Below, piece after piece: positions 18,164 through 26,255 of a stretch of DNA of 31,850 bases. This stretch comes from a virus. Positions within the stretch are counted from its first letter, which is position 1. Each line of letters opens with the position of its first letter. Both the position numbers and the translations under genes were made by a program. The notes under the pieces were generated by a model. It ran no database searches and was not told where the DNA came from. It saw only the letters and a list, made by a program, of their open reading frames with translations. The stretch lies in the IMG/VR virus record IMGVR_UViG_3300035698_008552, positions 1-31,850 of that record; one strand, written 5' to 3'.

Positions 18164-18233
18164 CTCTGATGTAAAAACTGCTTAGAAACGAGTCATGGCA
18201 ACCACGCCGCAGCATTCGGAAGGAACCACCGAA

Positions 18234-18794
18234 ATGAAACTCACCGACACGCAGCTTATCATCCTGACCAAAGCATCGATGCATCCTGAGCTTATCGCGA
18301 TGCCTCTTCCCTCGAACCTTCGCGGTGGGGCAGCAACAAAAACGGTCTCCTCGATGATCGCAAAGGGACTTCTGGTCGAGGTCGATGCGAACATTCGCGT
18401 CGGGGACGTGATGTGGCGCGAAACTGGCGACGGTCACGGGGTCACCCTGATGGCGACAGCCGAGGGGATGGCCGCCATCGGCCTGGACGAGCTCACACGC
18501 GCGCCAACAGCCGCTGCGCCGCCCATGGAGGCACCGACGCAGGCTGCGCCGACGCCAGAGCCTTCGGCGGCCACGCCAGCGCCTGTCCAGACCAAGATCA
18601 AAGTCAAGGGCCGCAAGCAGGAGGCGCTGATCTCGATGCTTAAGGACGGCACAACGGCTGTCGAGGCAGCTGCAGCGCTTGACTGGGAGGTCCACACTGT
18701 TCGCGGAGCCATCTTCGGAGCCATCAAGAAGGCTGGTCACACAATCACCTCGGTCAAGGTCGAAGGTCGAGGCCGGGTTTACTACGCGGACTGA
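18234..18794 (+). CDS. DUF3489 domain protein, helix-turn-helix-like
   Basis: 186 residues from ATG 18234, selected because GGAAGGA lies 9 bases upstream and homologous proteins typically start MKLTDTQLIIL-like; ATG 18195 would add 13 residues. Residues 1-85 form a helical, winged-type domain. A Pro/Ala-rich linker follows (about 90-122). The C-terminal domain (KQEALISMLKDGTTAVEAAAALDWEVHTVRGAI) matches DUF3489, with its TVRG core and final GRGRVYY. DUF3489 is thought to be a DNA-binding helix-turn-helix. It stands just before the late operon, so a regulatory role is plausible, though unproven. Confidence 0.8.
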   Translation: MKLTDTQLIILTKASMHPELIAMPLPSNLRGGAATKTVSSMIAKGLLVEVDANIRVGDVMWRETGDGHGVTLMATAEGMAAIGLDELTRAPTAAAPPMEAPTQAAPTPEPSAATPAPVQTKIKVKGRKQEALISMLKDGTTAVEAAAALDWEVHTVRGAIFGAIKKAGHTITSVKVEGRGRVYYAD

Positions 18795-18812
18795 ACACGG
18801 CGACTTGCCAGA

Positions 18813-18846
18813 CCTATGGGATTCGGTTACTGCTGGATCCCATAGG
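18813..18846 (+). promoter_or_regulatory. Stable hairpin just upstream of the NusG-like gene
   Basis: CCTATGGGAT (18813-18822) and ATCCCATAGG (18837-18846) form a perfect 10-bp stem with a 14-base loop; flanking TTGCC/GGCAA can lengthen it with an internal gap. No U-run follows, and the ribosome site AAGGGAG comes right after, so a leader RNA structure is more likely than a terminator. Confidence 0.6.
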
Positions 18847-18860
18847 GCAAGGGAGTCGGC

Positions 18861-19475
18861 ATGCTAAATGAGTGGCAGATACTAACCGTTCAACCATTCG
18901 CAGCTACGTTTCCGCTTATGGAAAGGCTCACAGGATGCATCGTCGACATTGCTGGGCCACGCAAGGGACGTCCGCTGATATCAGAAACGCCAAGGCCAGT
19001 CGCTTGGACGCCTATCACATGCACCAGTTATCGAAGGCCGCGAACCACCAACTACATAGAGCGCGTGCAGCAGATGCTGAGTGGTATCCTTTTCATGGAT
19101 CCGGATATCGTAAGCGAGGTTATCGCTAAGACATCGCGCGGCGAGATCATACTAAACGGTAAGTACGTAAACGTTGCGCGCTTTATGTTTAACGACAGAG
19201 AGCGATTTGTTTCGCCAAACGAGCTCAGCCGCCTACGTGAAATTGAGCAGCAGTCGTGGCTTTCGCGGATGGAACGCGACAAGCACGGACTACCGAAGCT
19301 CAAGCCTGGTGACAAGGTTCGATTCAAGGACAGCATTCTTGGGCTGCACGGCACTGTTAATCGCGTTGCCGGGGACCAGATAAAGGTCACACTTACCAAC
19401 GGCGTGCTACAATCTGCTGTGGTTTCACGTTTGATGCTTGACTTAATTCCAAACGCAGGTCAAAGCTCCTCGTAA
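18861..19475 (+). CDS. NusG-like protein with KOW domain (candidate late antiterminator)
   Basis: 204 residues. The start, LNEWQILTVQPFAA, has the W-x-h-L-x-V-x-P of NusG N-terminal domains. A MLSGILFMDPD segment (72-82) resembles the NusG GYVLV strand, and residues 147-178 (LKPGDKVRFKDSILGLHG, followed by NRVAGDQIKVTL) form a KOW domain. NusG paralogs bind RNA polymerase and change pausing or termination. Placed directly before terS and a late operon of more than 12 kb, it is a candidate antitermination or processivity factor. AAGGGAG is 6 bases before ATG 18861. A residue stretch of about 60 between the N-terminal strands (about 28-65) is an insertion relative to typical NusG. Confidence 0.75.
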   Translation: MLNEWQILTVQPFAATFPLMERLTGCIVDIAGPRKGRPLISETPRPVAWTPITCTSYRRPRTTNYIERVQQMLSGILFMDPDIVSEVIAKTSRGEIILNGKYVNVARFMFNDRERFVSPNELSRLREIEQQSWLSRMERDKHGLPKLKPGDKVRFKDSILGLHGTVNRVAGDQIKVTLTNGVLQSAVVSRLMLDLIPNAGQSSS

Positions 19476-19548
19476 TCTGCTGTTGGGCGCTAGGCACGAC
19501 GCGGTTAAATCAAGCTGGGGATGGCCCACGCAGGGATAAGTTTGCCGA

Positions 19549-20076
19549 ATGGAAGGCCGTGATATCGTGAACAACACAAAGTCATGGCGTAACATTTCCA
19601 ACGGCGCGCACCCTTTCACAACATCGCAGGAGCTTCTTGTCGCTGCCGCCGACTACTTCCAGTGGTGTGACAACCATCCGATACTGGAAGAAGATGTGGC
19701 CGTCTACCAAGGTGACATAACCAGGTACACGAAAAACAAGATCCGACCGTACACCCTTAAGGGCATGGCGGTCTACCTGAACGTAGCTGTCTGTAAGCTG
19801 GAGCGATACAAGCTCGATCTCGAGGGACTTGCCTCCGCGATGGAGCTTATCGAGCAGGTTATCTACACCCAGAAGTTTGAGCATGCCGCTGTCGGACTTA
19901 TGAACGCGACGTTTATCGCGCGTGACATTGGGCTGGCGGACAAGCAGGAAATAACAGGCATCAACGGCGGACCGATTCAACTGGAGGAAATCAGTGCTAG
20001 GGAACGAGTCAATAGCAAGCTCACTAGCCTCGCTGCCAGAATTACAACGGATCGAGTTGCTGGCGAGTCTGAGTAA
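19549..20076 (+). CDS. terS: Terminase small subunit
   Basis: 175 residues. The middle (RPYTLKGMAVYLNVAVCKLERYK) is the helix-turn-helix-like part of phage DNA-packaging small subunits. FEHAAVGLMNATFIARDIGLADKQE is the typical C-terminal helix with the ARD-GLADK signature, followed by a G-G-P-I-Q motif. It recognises the viral DNA end (pac or cos) and guides the large subunit. A weak AGGGATAAG precedes ATG 19549; a start at GTG 19567 is an alternative. It overlaps terL by 83 bases. The 73-base gap upstream contains no gene. Confidence 0.85.
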   Translation: MEGRDIVNNTKSWRNISNGAHPFTTSQELLVAAADYFQWCDNHPILEEDVAVYQGDITRYTKNKIRPYTLKGMAVYLNVAVCKLERYKLDLEGLASAMELIEQVIYTQKFEHAAVGLMNATFIARDIGLADKQEITGINGGPIQLEEISARERVNSKLTSLAARITTDRVAGESE

Positions 20077-21292
20077 CGCAGACTTAGCCGAGCTTGAATA
20101 CGACTGGAAGTTCTGGGCGCGCAAGAATCAGCTGACGCCAAGCGGAGACTGGTTGACGTGGCTGGTCATGGCTGGTCGGGGATTTGGCAAAACCGAAACG
20201 GGGGCCAACTGGATCCGCGAACGCTGGCTTAACGGGGCCATGCAAATTGCTATTATCGCGGAGACCCAAAAGGATCTCGAAGAGGTAATGGTAAAGCGCC
20301 TGATTGATATCCATCCGCCGAGTGAAAAGCCGACAGTTCGCTACAGCCCAGTTCGGATATCGTGGGCAAACGGCGCTACCGCGCTTGGTTACACAGGCAC
20401 CGAGCCTGACCAGCTGCGTGGTCCAGAGTTTGACACCGCTTGGGTAGACGAGCTTGCCAAGTATAAAAAGGCGCGCGAAGTTTGGGATATGCTCGCGTTC
20501 ACGATGCGCTTTGGTAATGACCCGCGCGTGATTGTTACGACTACGCCGCGTGCAATTCCTGTTATGCGCGAGATGCTGAATGATGAGACCACCGTGGTAA
20601 CGCGCGGGAGTACTTTTGATAACCGTTCCAATCTCCCGGCGGCCTTTCTCAATAAGCTGCAGAAGAAGTATGCCGGAACGCGACTCGGACGGCAGGAGCT
20701 CGAGGCGGAGCTTCTTGAAGACCTGGTCGGGGCGCTGTGGAATCATCAGGCCATTGACGAGACTCGCGTAGAGGCTATGCCAGCTATGCGCCGCATCGTT
20801 GTGGCTATCGATCCAAGCGGTACCAAGGGCGTCGAGGATAGCGGCGACAGCATCGGGATTGTTATCGCAGGTAAAGGCGTCGATGATCGCGGTTACGTTC
20901 TGGGGGACTTCACCTGCAAGCTTTCTCCGTCAGGCTGGGGCGCGCGGGCGGTTGAGGCGTACCACCGGTTCGGCGCTGACCGACTTGTTGCCGAGAAGAA
21001 CTTCGGCGGAGCCATGGTCGAGCACGTAATACGTACGGTCGACAAGAACGTGAGCTACAAGGAAGTCAACGCTAGTCGAGGCAAGGTTGTTCGCGCCGAG
21101 CCTATCGCGGCATTGTACGAGCAAAAGAGGATAAGCCACGTTGGCGGCTTCGCGGAGCTCGAGGACCAAATGTGCAGCATGGGACCGGATGGATTTGTGG
21201 GTGAAGGATCGCCTGATAGAGTAGACGCCTTGGTTTGGGCATTGACCGACCTGATGCTGGAAGACGATAGCTCCTGGGAGGGCACCATATGA
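19994..21292 (+). CDS. terL: Terminase large subunit
   Basis: 432 residues. The N-terminal ATPase has Walker A GRGFGKTE (61-68), Walker B with D152-E153 in FDTAWVDELAKY, and a TTTP coupling motif at 182-185. The C-terminal RNase H-type nuclease has D273 in AIDPSG, E334 in VAEKNFGG, and D408/D411 in SPDRVDALVWAL. It translocates DNA into the prohead and cuts genome-length units. The start is GTG 19994, within terS and preceded by GGAGGA 7 bases upstream; no closer ATG gives the full N-terminus. Its ATG-type successor, the portal gene, overlaps its stop by 4 bases. Confidence 0.95.
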   Translation: MLGNESIASSLASLPELQRIELLASLSNADLAELEYDWKFWARKNQLTPSGDWLTWLVMAGRGFGKTETGANWIRERWLNGAMQIAIIAETQKDLEEVMVKRLIDIHPPSEKPTVRYSPVRISWANGATALGYTGTEPDQLRGPEFDTAWVDELAKYKKAREVWDMLAFTMRFGNDPRVIVTTTPRAIPVMREMLNDETTVVTRGSTFDNRSNLPAAFLNKLQKKYAGTRLGRQELEAELLEDLVGALWNHQAIDETRVEAMPAMRRIVVAIDPSGTKGVEDSGDSIGIVIAGKGVDDRGYVLGDFTCKLSPSGWGARAVEAYHRFGADRLVAEKNFGGAMVEHVIRTVDKNVSYKEVNASRGKVVRAEPIAALYEQKRISHVGGFAELEDQMCSMGPDGFVGEGSPDRVDALVWALTDLMLEDDSSWEGTI

Positions 21293-22608
21293 CTATGTTT
21301 TTGGATGGCCTTTTCAACATCGTAGCGCGCTTGGGAACCAGCCGTGACAAGGCCGCAAGCTCCAAGTACGAGCTCGTCCAGATCGATGAGAATCAGCTTG
21401 TTGCTATGTACAGGACGTCAGCCGTCGCACGCAAGATTGTCGACATCCCTGCCGAGGACAGCCTTCGCGAGTGGCGCGAGTGGCAGGCCGAAGGCGATAT
21501 GGTAACGAAGATCGAAGCGGAAGAGAAAAGGCTTGGCTATCAACCGTCGTTAATCAAGAGCAGTAAGCGGTCACGGCTGTTTGGTGGAAGCGCTGTTTTC
21601 ATCGGCACGGGCGAAGAAGATCTGACGCTTCCGCTTGACCCAGAGACTATTGGATTGGGCGGACTTAAGTATCTGACCGTGTTGAGTCGCCAAGACCTTA
21701 TGGCGGGTGTCATCGAGGCCGACCCGCGCGAGCCTTCATATGGCAAGCCTAACTTTTACCGAATGAGCACGGTCGGCGGATCGGTAGAAATTCATCCTAC
21801 AAGATTGGTTATTCTCACTGGCGACGATCTTCCTGACGAGCGCTACTCGGGAAACAATCTTGGCTGGGGCGACCCTGTGCTTCAGGCTGTTCTTACCGAC
21901 GTGCGTAATCTCGACGCCACCGTTGCCAACGTTGCGAGCCTTGTGTTCGAGGCTAAGATCGACATTATTTCGATTGCGGGATTTAACGAAGGGCTGCGCA
22001 GCGGAGGCGCAAAGTACGAGGAACTGGTGCTTGCACGCGCGGCATTGACTAGCACTGGCAAAGGTATCAATGGCGCGCTTTTAATGGACGCCAACGATTC
22101 GTACAATCAAAAGTCAGCGAGCTTTGCTACGCTGCCCGATATCATGGACCGTTTCATGCAGATGGTAAGCGCGGCGTCTTCGATTCCAATGACGCTGCTC
22201 TTCGGCATGTCGCCTGGCGGGATGAACGCTACTGGCGATGCAGACACTCGCGGTTACTACGACAGGATAAAGGTTATGCAAACGCTCGAGCTTACGCCAG
22301 CAACGGCTATCCTCGACGAGTGCCTTATCCGATCCGCGTTGGGTAGCAGGCCGCCAGAAGTGTTCTATAACTGGCGTCCACTCTGGCAACCGACTACCAA
22401 GGAGCGTGCCGAAACAGGAAAGCTGATCGCGGACACCTTCAAAATACTGTACGAGATGGACATTGTACCAGACGACGCAATTGCCAAGTCGCTGGTCGGA
22501 AGCCTGACAGAAAGTGGTCTTGCGCCTGGTCTTGAAGGTGCGGTAGCCGAGTATTTCGAGTTAGAAGGTACGCCTTCTGAAGACGACACGCTTGAAGATC
22601 AGCCGTAA
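21289..22608 (+). CDS. Portal protein (DUF1073 type)
   Basis: 439 residues. The order of segments fits DUF1073-type phage portals: AVARKIVDIPAEDSLREW near 43-60, RLFGGSAVFIG near 95, a strand-rich wing, GNNLGWGDPVLQAVL, and SIPMTLLFGMSPGGMNATGD near 298-317, then a long stem helix and an acidic tail. It forms the dodecameric DNA gate at the capsid vertex. The ATG at 21289 overlaps terL (ATGA). The gene order TerL-portal-DUF2213-decoration-capsid supports the assignment. Confidence 0.9.
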   Translation: MTMFLDGLFNIVARLGTSRDKAASSKYELVQIDENQLVAMYRTSAVARKIVDIPAEDSLREWREWQAEGDMVTKIEAEEKRLGYQPSLIKSSKRSRLFGGSAVFIGTGEEDLTLPLDPETIGLGGLKYLTVLSRQDLMAGVIEADPREPSYGKPNFYRMSTVGGSVEIHPTRLVILTGDDLPDERYSGNNLGWGDPVLQAVLTDVRNLDATVANVASLVFEAKIDIISIAGFNEGLRSGGAKYEELVLARAALTSTGKGINGALLMDANDSYNQKSASFATLPDIMDRFMQMVSAASSIPMTLLFGMSPGGMNATGDADTRGYYDRIKVMQTLELTPATAILDECLIRSALGSRPPEVFYNWRPLWQPTTKERAETGKLIADTFKILYEMDIVPDDAIAKSLVGSLTESGLAPGLEGAVAEYFELEGTPSEDDTLEDQP

Positions 22609-22625
22609 CACAAAGGAACGATGCG

Positions 22626-23726
22626 ATGCCCACAGTTAATTTCACAGACGCAATGCCCGTCACTGGTCAAATCAAAAAGACCGACGACGGCGCTGTTGTT
22701 ATGGCGAGAGTTGCGCGCGGCAGTAACGTCCAAGACTACCTCGGTTCTGAGATGGGCTTTTCGGACAGAGCAATTGTCCGCGTCTACCGTCCGGAGACCG
22801 AGGTATTTTCGAGTGATGCCATCAAGAGCTACGCGCGCAAGCCGATCACAATCGACCATCCCAAGGATGGCGTGAGTTCCGGCAGCTGGAAGGATCTGGC
22901 TGTCGGTGAAATTGACCCCGTTGGCATTCTCCGCGATGGCGAGTTTGTTACCGTGGCGCTGATCTTTAGGGACGCAGCAGCGATCACTTTGATCGAGTCA
23001 GCGGATGGTCCGAAAGAGCTCTCGATGGGATACTCCGCTGACATCGAAATGGTCGACGGCGTTTCTTCAAAGGGCGAAGCCTACGACGCGATTATGACAA
23101 ACTTTCGCATGAACCATGTGGCCGTTGTTCGAGAAGCACGCGGAGGCACACAACTACGCATCGGTGATGCACAGACATGGGGCGCTTCTCCCTGCCCACC
23201 AACTCAAATGAAGGATAACGTTATGCTACTGCTCACAGTGGTTCTAGGAGATCGGGCAGTGCAAGTTGCCCCCGCCGACGCACCAATCCTCAATAGCTTC
23301 AAAGACAGCGTGACTAAGGCTGCGGCTGACGCGCTGGCTACGAGCGTGGCCGCACTGGCTACGAAGGACGAAGAGATCGGCACCTTGAAGGCCGAAAACA
23401 AGAAGCTTTCCGACGCCGCGATGACTCCCGAGAAGCAGACCAAGCTGGTCGCTGATCGTGTGGCGCTGGAAACGTTGGCTAAAGGTATCGCACCAGCTGT
23501 GGTGTGCCCCAACGTGTCCGATGCTGACCTTCGGAAGGCCGCTGTAGCCATCGTCCACGGCGACGACATGGTTGCTGACGCTTCCGAAGCCGAGATTTCT
23601 GGAATGTTCAAGGCGCTTGCCAAGGACGCCGGAAAGACCAAGGACACATTCGCTGATACCGTCAAAAACGGTATCACTGTTGTAACGAACGACGCATGGG
23701 GCGCGTTCCTTCCGAAGGGGAAGTAA
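22626..23726 (+). CDS. DUF2213 prohead protease with scaffold-like C-terminus
   Basis: 366 residues. Residues 1-180 match DUF2213: MARVARGSNVQDYLGSEM, VRVYRPETEVF, PITIDHP (H78), ELSMGYSADI (S133) and FRMNHVAVV (H164). The Ser/His set fits the view that the family includes prohead maturation proteases. Residues about 215-366 are Ala/Lys/Asp-rich with a coiled coil (AALATKDEEIGTLKAENKKLSDA), as in scaffolds fused to proteases. It probably directs capsid assembly and is cleaved out. AAAGGA precedes ATG 22626. Catalysis itself is not proven. Confidence 0.85.
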   Translation: MPTVNFTDAMPVTGQIKKTDDGAVVMARVARGSNVQDYLGSEMGFSDRAIVRVYRPETEVFSSDAIKSYARKPITIDHPKDGVSSGSWKDLAVGEIDPVGILRDGEFVTVALIFRDAAAITLIESADGPKELSMGYSADIEMVDGVSSKGEAYDAIMTNFRMNHVAVVREARGGTQLRIGDAQTWGASPCPPTQMKDNVMLLLTVVLGDRAVQVAPADAPILNSFKDSVTKAAADALATSVAALATKDEEIGTLKAENKKLSDAAMTPEKQTKLVADRVALETLAKGIAPAVVCPNVSDADLRKAAVAIVHGDDMVADASEAEISGMFKALAKDAGKTKDTFADTVKNGITVVTNDAWGAFLPKGK

Positions 23727-23729
23727 GCG

Positions 23730-24113
23730 ATGACAATTCTCACTGAAGGTAAGCGCAACTACGCGTTTCTGGTTTCCGAGGCCAACGGCATGTATCGTTC
23801 GCGTCAAGAAGTGACCGTGACCGTACCAGCGGACAGCACCATCACTCCCGGCACAGTCATGGGTGTGATCACAGCCAGCGGCAAGTTTGTGACCCAGCTT
23901 GCGGCTTCGGACAATGGCTCGCAGGCTGCTGCTGGCCTGCTCTTGGTCGCGCAGACCAACACCACTGACAGCGCCATCGACGTCGTTGCGACAGTTATTC
24001 GCCGTGACGCCGAAGTCGTCCAGTCGGAACTGAAGTACGACCCGGCTGCAAACGCTGCCGCCATCATTGCCGTGAATGTAGCCTTGGCTGCACTCGGCAT
24101 CATCGTCCGCTGA
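23730..24113 (+). CDS. Head decoration protein (lambda gpD family)
   Basis: 127 residues. The short beta-tulip family signature is visible: TILTEGKRNYAFLVSEANGM, a VPADSTITPGTVMG start, a long A-x-A-x-G turn and Ala-rich C-terminus ending ALAALGIIVR. The size is close to lambda gpD (about 110), with some extra residues at the N-terminus. It trimerises on the expanded capsid and stabilises it. It lies 3 bases after the protease gene and 13 before the capsid gene. Confidence 0.9.
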   Translation: MTILTEGKRNYAFLVSEANGMYRSRQEVTVTVPADSTITPGTVMGVITASGKFVTQLAASDNGSQAAAGLLLVAQTNTTDSAIDVVATVIRRDAEVVQSELKYDPAANAAAIIAVNVALAALGIIVR

Positions 24114-24126
24114 AAGGAGCCGTATC

Positions 24127-25143
24127 ATGGCCACAATGGATATCTTTAGTAATACGGCTTTTGGCACGTCCTCGCTTTCTGGGTTCGTGCAGAAGATGCC
24201 GTATGTTCCGCAGCTCTTGGGTTCGCTCAATCTGTTCACCCCAAAGCCTGTGCGCACGCGCAACATCTTTGTTGATCGCACCGAGGGCGGCATCAAGCTG
24301 ATCCCAACTTCGGCGGATGGCGCACCACCAGCGTCCTTGGACAGCACTGGTCGTGACGCAGTCGCACTGCGCACAACGCGGCTGGCCAAGCAGTTCACTC
24401 TCTATGCTTCGGAGCTGGATAGCATTCGCGCAAGTGGTACCGAAACCGAGTTGATGGCCGTGCAGGCCGAGTATAACACTCGTCTGCTGCGGCTTCGCGC
24501 TGACATGGAGCTTACCCACGAGCACCACCGTCTTGGCGCGCTTCAGGGGTTGCTGTTGGACGCTGACGGTACCACCGTCATCTACAACTACGCCACGGAG
24601 TTTAACGAAGCAATTCCGGCTGCGATCAGCTTTGAGCTGGACGTGGCTTCGACAGACGTTATCGCCATCTGCAAAACGATCTCGCGCGGCATGGCACGCT
24701 CGGGTAAGGGTTCGCTTGCTGGCGCGACGATCCACGCGCTTTGCGGCGATGCGTTCTACGACGCACTGGTCACGCATCCCAACGTCGAGAAGTTCTACCT
24801 GAACCAGATGGCAGCGGAAGCGTTGCGCGATCAGGCCAGCATCTTCGGCAGCTTCACTATCGGCGGCATCACCTTCCATAACTATCGCGGCACCGACGAC
24901 AACTCGACCGTTGCCGTTCCAAGCGCCGAAGCCAAGTTCTTCCCGATTGGCGCATCCGACGTTTTTGAAGTGGCCTACTCGCCACTCGAGTCCATCGGCT
25001 TTGTCAACACCCCCGGCCAGCCATTGTACGCAATGAACATTCCGGATCGGGATCGGAACATGTGGACCAAAGGCGAGCTGTACAGCTACCCGCTGTACAT
25101 GTGCGCCCAGCCACGTGTTCTGCGGCGCGGCACACTGACATGA
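24127..25143 (+). CDS. Major capsid protein (lambda gpE family)
   Basis: 338 residues starting MATMDIFSNTAFGTSSLSG. Segments typical of the gpE-type HK97 fold are readable: MPYVPQLLGSLNLFTPKPVRTRNIFVDRT (N-arm), ELTHEHHRLGALQGLLLDADG, HALCGDAFYDALVTHPNVEKF, FGSFTIGGITFHNYRGTDD and FGVAYSPLES-like AYSPLESIGFVNTPGQPLYA. The length (338) equals lambda gpE within a few residues. AAAGGAG lies upstream of ATG 24127. It builds the icosahedral shell. Confidence 0.95.
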   Translation: MATMDIFSNTAFGTSSLSGFVQKMPYVPQLLGSLNLFTPKPVRTRNIFVDRTEGGIKLIPTSADGAPPASLDSTGRDAVALRTTRLAKQFTLYASELDSIRASGTETELMAVQAEYNTRLLRLRADMELTHEHHRLGALQGLLLDADGTTVIYNYATEFNEAIPAAISFELDVASTDVIAICKTISRGMARSGKGSLAGATIHALCGDAFYDALVTHPNVEKFYLNQMAAEALRDQASIFGSFTIGGITFHNYRGTDDNSTVAVPSAEAKFFPIGASDVFEVAYSPLESIGFVNTPGQPLYAMNIPDRDRNMWTKGELYSYPLYMCAQPRVLRRGTLT

Positions 25144-25481
25144 GCAATGTGTTGGTGGGTAATCCTACACCCCAGGCAAAGGCTGTCCGCATTGCGGGCG
25201 GTCACGCCATCATCAAACCTGGCAAGTCAGCTGCTCTTACGCTGATGTTGAGCGCCGAAGAATTGGCGCGATACGAGGCTGCTGGGCTTACCTTTTCGGA
25301 TCCTGACGCCGAGCCATTGGCGGACACGGATTCGGATCCGGAGCAGTATCCGGAAAAGCAGCCAGAGACCCCGAAACCTGCCCCAGCCGTGGCCAAGGCA
25401 GCCGACCCCGCACCGCAGCCAGTCAAACCTGCGGAGGCTCCCAAAGCAGCCGCTGCGGTACCGCCCAAAAGCGGCGATTAA
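25140..25481 (+). CDS. Hypothetical protein with Pro/Ala/Asp-rich tail
   Basis: 113 residues from ATG 25140, overlapping the capsid gene stop as ATGA. Residues 1-55 form a compact beta-like domain (MSNVLVGNPTPQAKAVRIAGG through LSAEELARYEAAGL). From about residue 57 it becomes acidic and Pro/Ala-rich (DTDSDPEQYPEKQPETPKPAPA). It could be a small head accessory protein; its family is not recognised. Confidence 0.65.
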   Translation: MSNVLVGNPTPQAKAVRIAGGHAIIKPGKSAALTLMLSAEELARYEAAGLTFSDPDAEPLADTDSDPEQYPEKQPETPKPAPAVAKAADPAPQPVKPAEAPKAAAAVPPKSGD

Positions 25482-25494
25482 GAAAGGCTAGGCG

Positions 25495-25890
25495 ATGTAC
25501 GGAACCGTTGCAAACTGGATTACATACGCCGCCCTTCGCGGCAACGTTGTCGCTAACGATGCTGCCTCCGCTCAGGCACTGCAGCGCGCTAGCGACTATA
25601 TCCGTACGCGGTACGTACTTCGCCTAGCTCCCGCCTACGACGCCGACTCTGAAGCCACGATTGAGGCTACGTACATCGCGGCATCGTACGATCTTGCCTC
25701 CCCTGGGTTCTGGGCAAAGTCATTCACGCCGTCGCAGACAAAGGTGTTGACCAAGGCGGGCGACATTTCTTGGACTCCGGTTAGCTCTATGGGCCACACG
25801 AGTTTGGTCGACGCTATGCTACCTACCTCGCCAGCAATTGACGCGCTGTTCTTTGGTGCTCAGATTGCTCTTGGTCCGAGGCTGGTATGA
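25495..25890 (+). CDS. Head-tail adaptor (DnaT-like phage family)
   Basis: 131 residues beginning MYGTVANWITYAALRGN, with ALQRASDYIRTRYVLRLAPAY and a later IEATYIAASYDLASPGFW. This is the pattern of the phage neck/adaptor family often labelled DnaT-like, which is unrelated to the bacterial replication protein in function. It likely attaches to the portal ring. AAAGGC before ATG 25495 is a weak site. Function inferred from position and pattern. Confidence 0.7.
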   Translation: MYGTVANWITYAALRGNVVANDAASAQALQRASDYIRTRYVLRLAPAYDADSEATIEATYIAASYDLASPGFWAKSFTPSQTKVLTKAGDISWTPVSSMGHTSLVDAMLPTSPAIDALFFGAQIALGPRLV

Positions 25891-26255
25891 GCGGTTACCT
25901 TATCGCGCAGGAAATAAAGGATGCCCTTGCTGAAGTTGGCGAGGCTGTCGGCGCTGGCGCGCTTGTTGGTGTGGTCAAGCGCAGAGGTACCAACTCAGGA
26001 ACAGCTCACAAGCCTATCTTCGCGGCAGACGTTTTGCACGTCTTTACAGTAGTTCTTGGATCGTTCGATAATCGCGAGCGCGAGGGTACCGGAATACTGG
26101 TCACTGATACCAAGATAACCGCCAGCGTAGGTGTGATCGTACCCTCCGTATCTGACAGGATTTCGGTGCTGGGCGTTGACTACCAAATCTATGGCGTCAC
26201 CCCGCTTCGTACTGGAGGCGTCGACCTGATGTATAAATTGTGGGCGAGAAGTTAA
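25887..26255 (+). CDS. Head closure / head-tail connector protein
   Basis: 122 residues, ATG 25887 in ATGA overlap. The beta-rich body (IFAADVLHVFTVVLGSFDNRE, then GVIVPSVSDRISVLGVDYQIYGVTPL) and length fit stopper proteins of siphovirus necks, which follow adaptor genes. There is no strong family signature; assignment rests mostly on position and fold-like pattern. The stop precedes the next ATG directly. Confidence 0.65.
   Translation: MSGYLIAQEIKDALAEVGEAVGAGALVGVVKRRGTNSGTAHKPIFAADVLHVFTVVLGSFDNREREGTGILVTDTKITASVGVIVPSVSDRISVLGVDYQIYGVTPLRTGGVDLMYKLWARS

Noticed and set aside
18813-18846. tRNA-like or terminator structure
   Set aside because: Single stem without a cloverleaf or anticodon arm, and no U-run after it.
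23244-24398. Leftward frame of 384 codons across the protease, decoration and capsid genes
   Set aside because: The opposite strand encodes three recognised structural proteins; this frame is a codon-usage shadow.
24100-24879. Leftward frame of 259 codons over the capsid gene
   Set aside because: Antisense to a clear gpE-type capsid protein.
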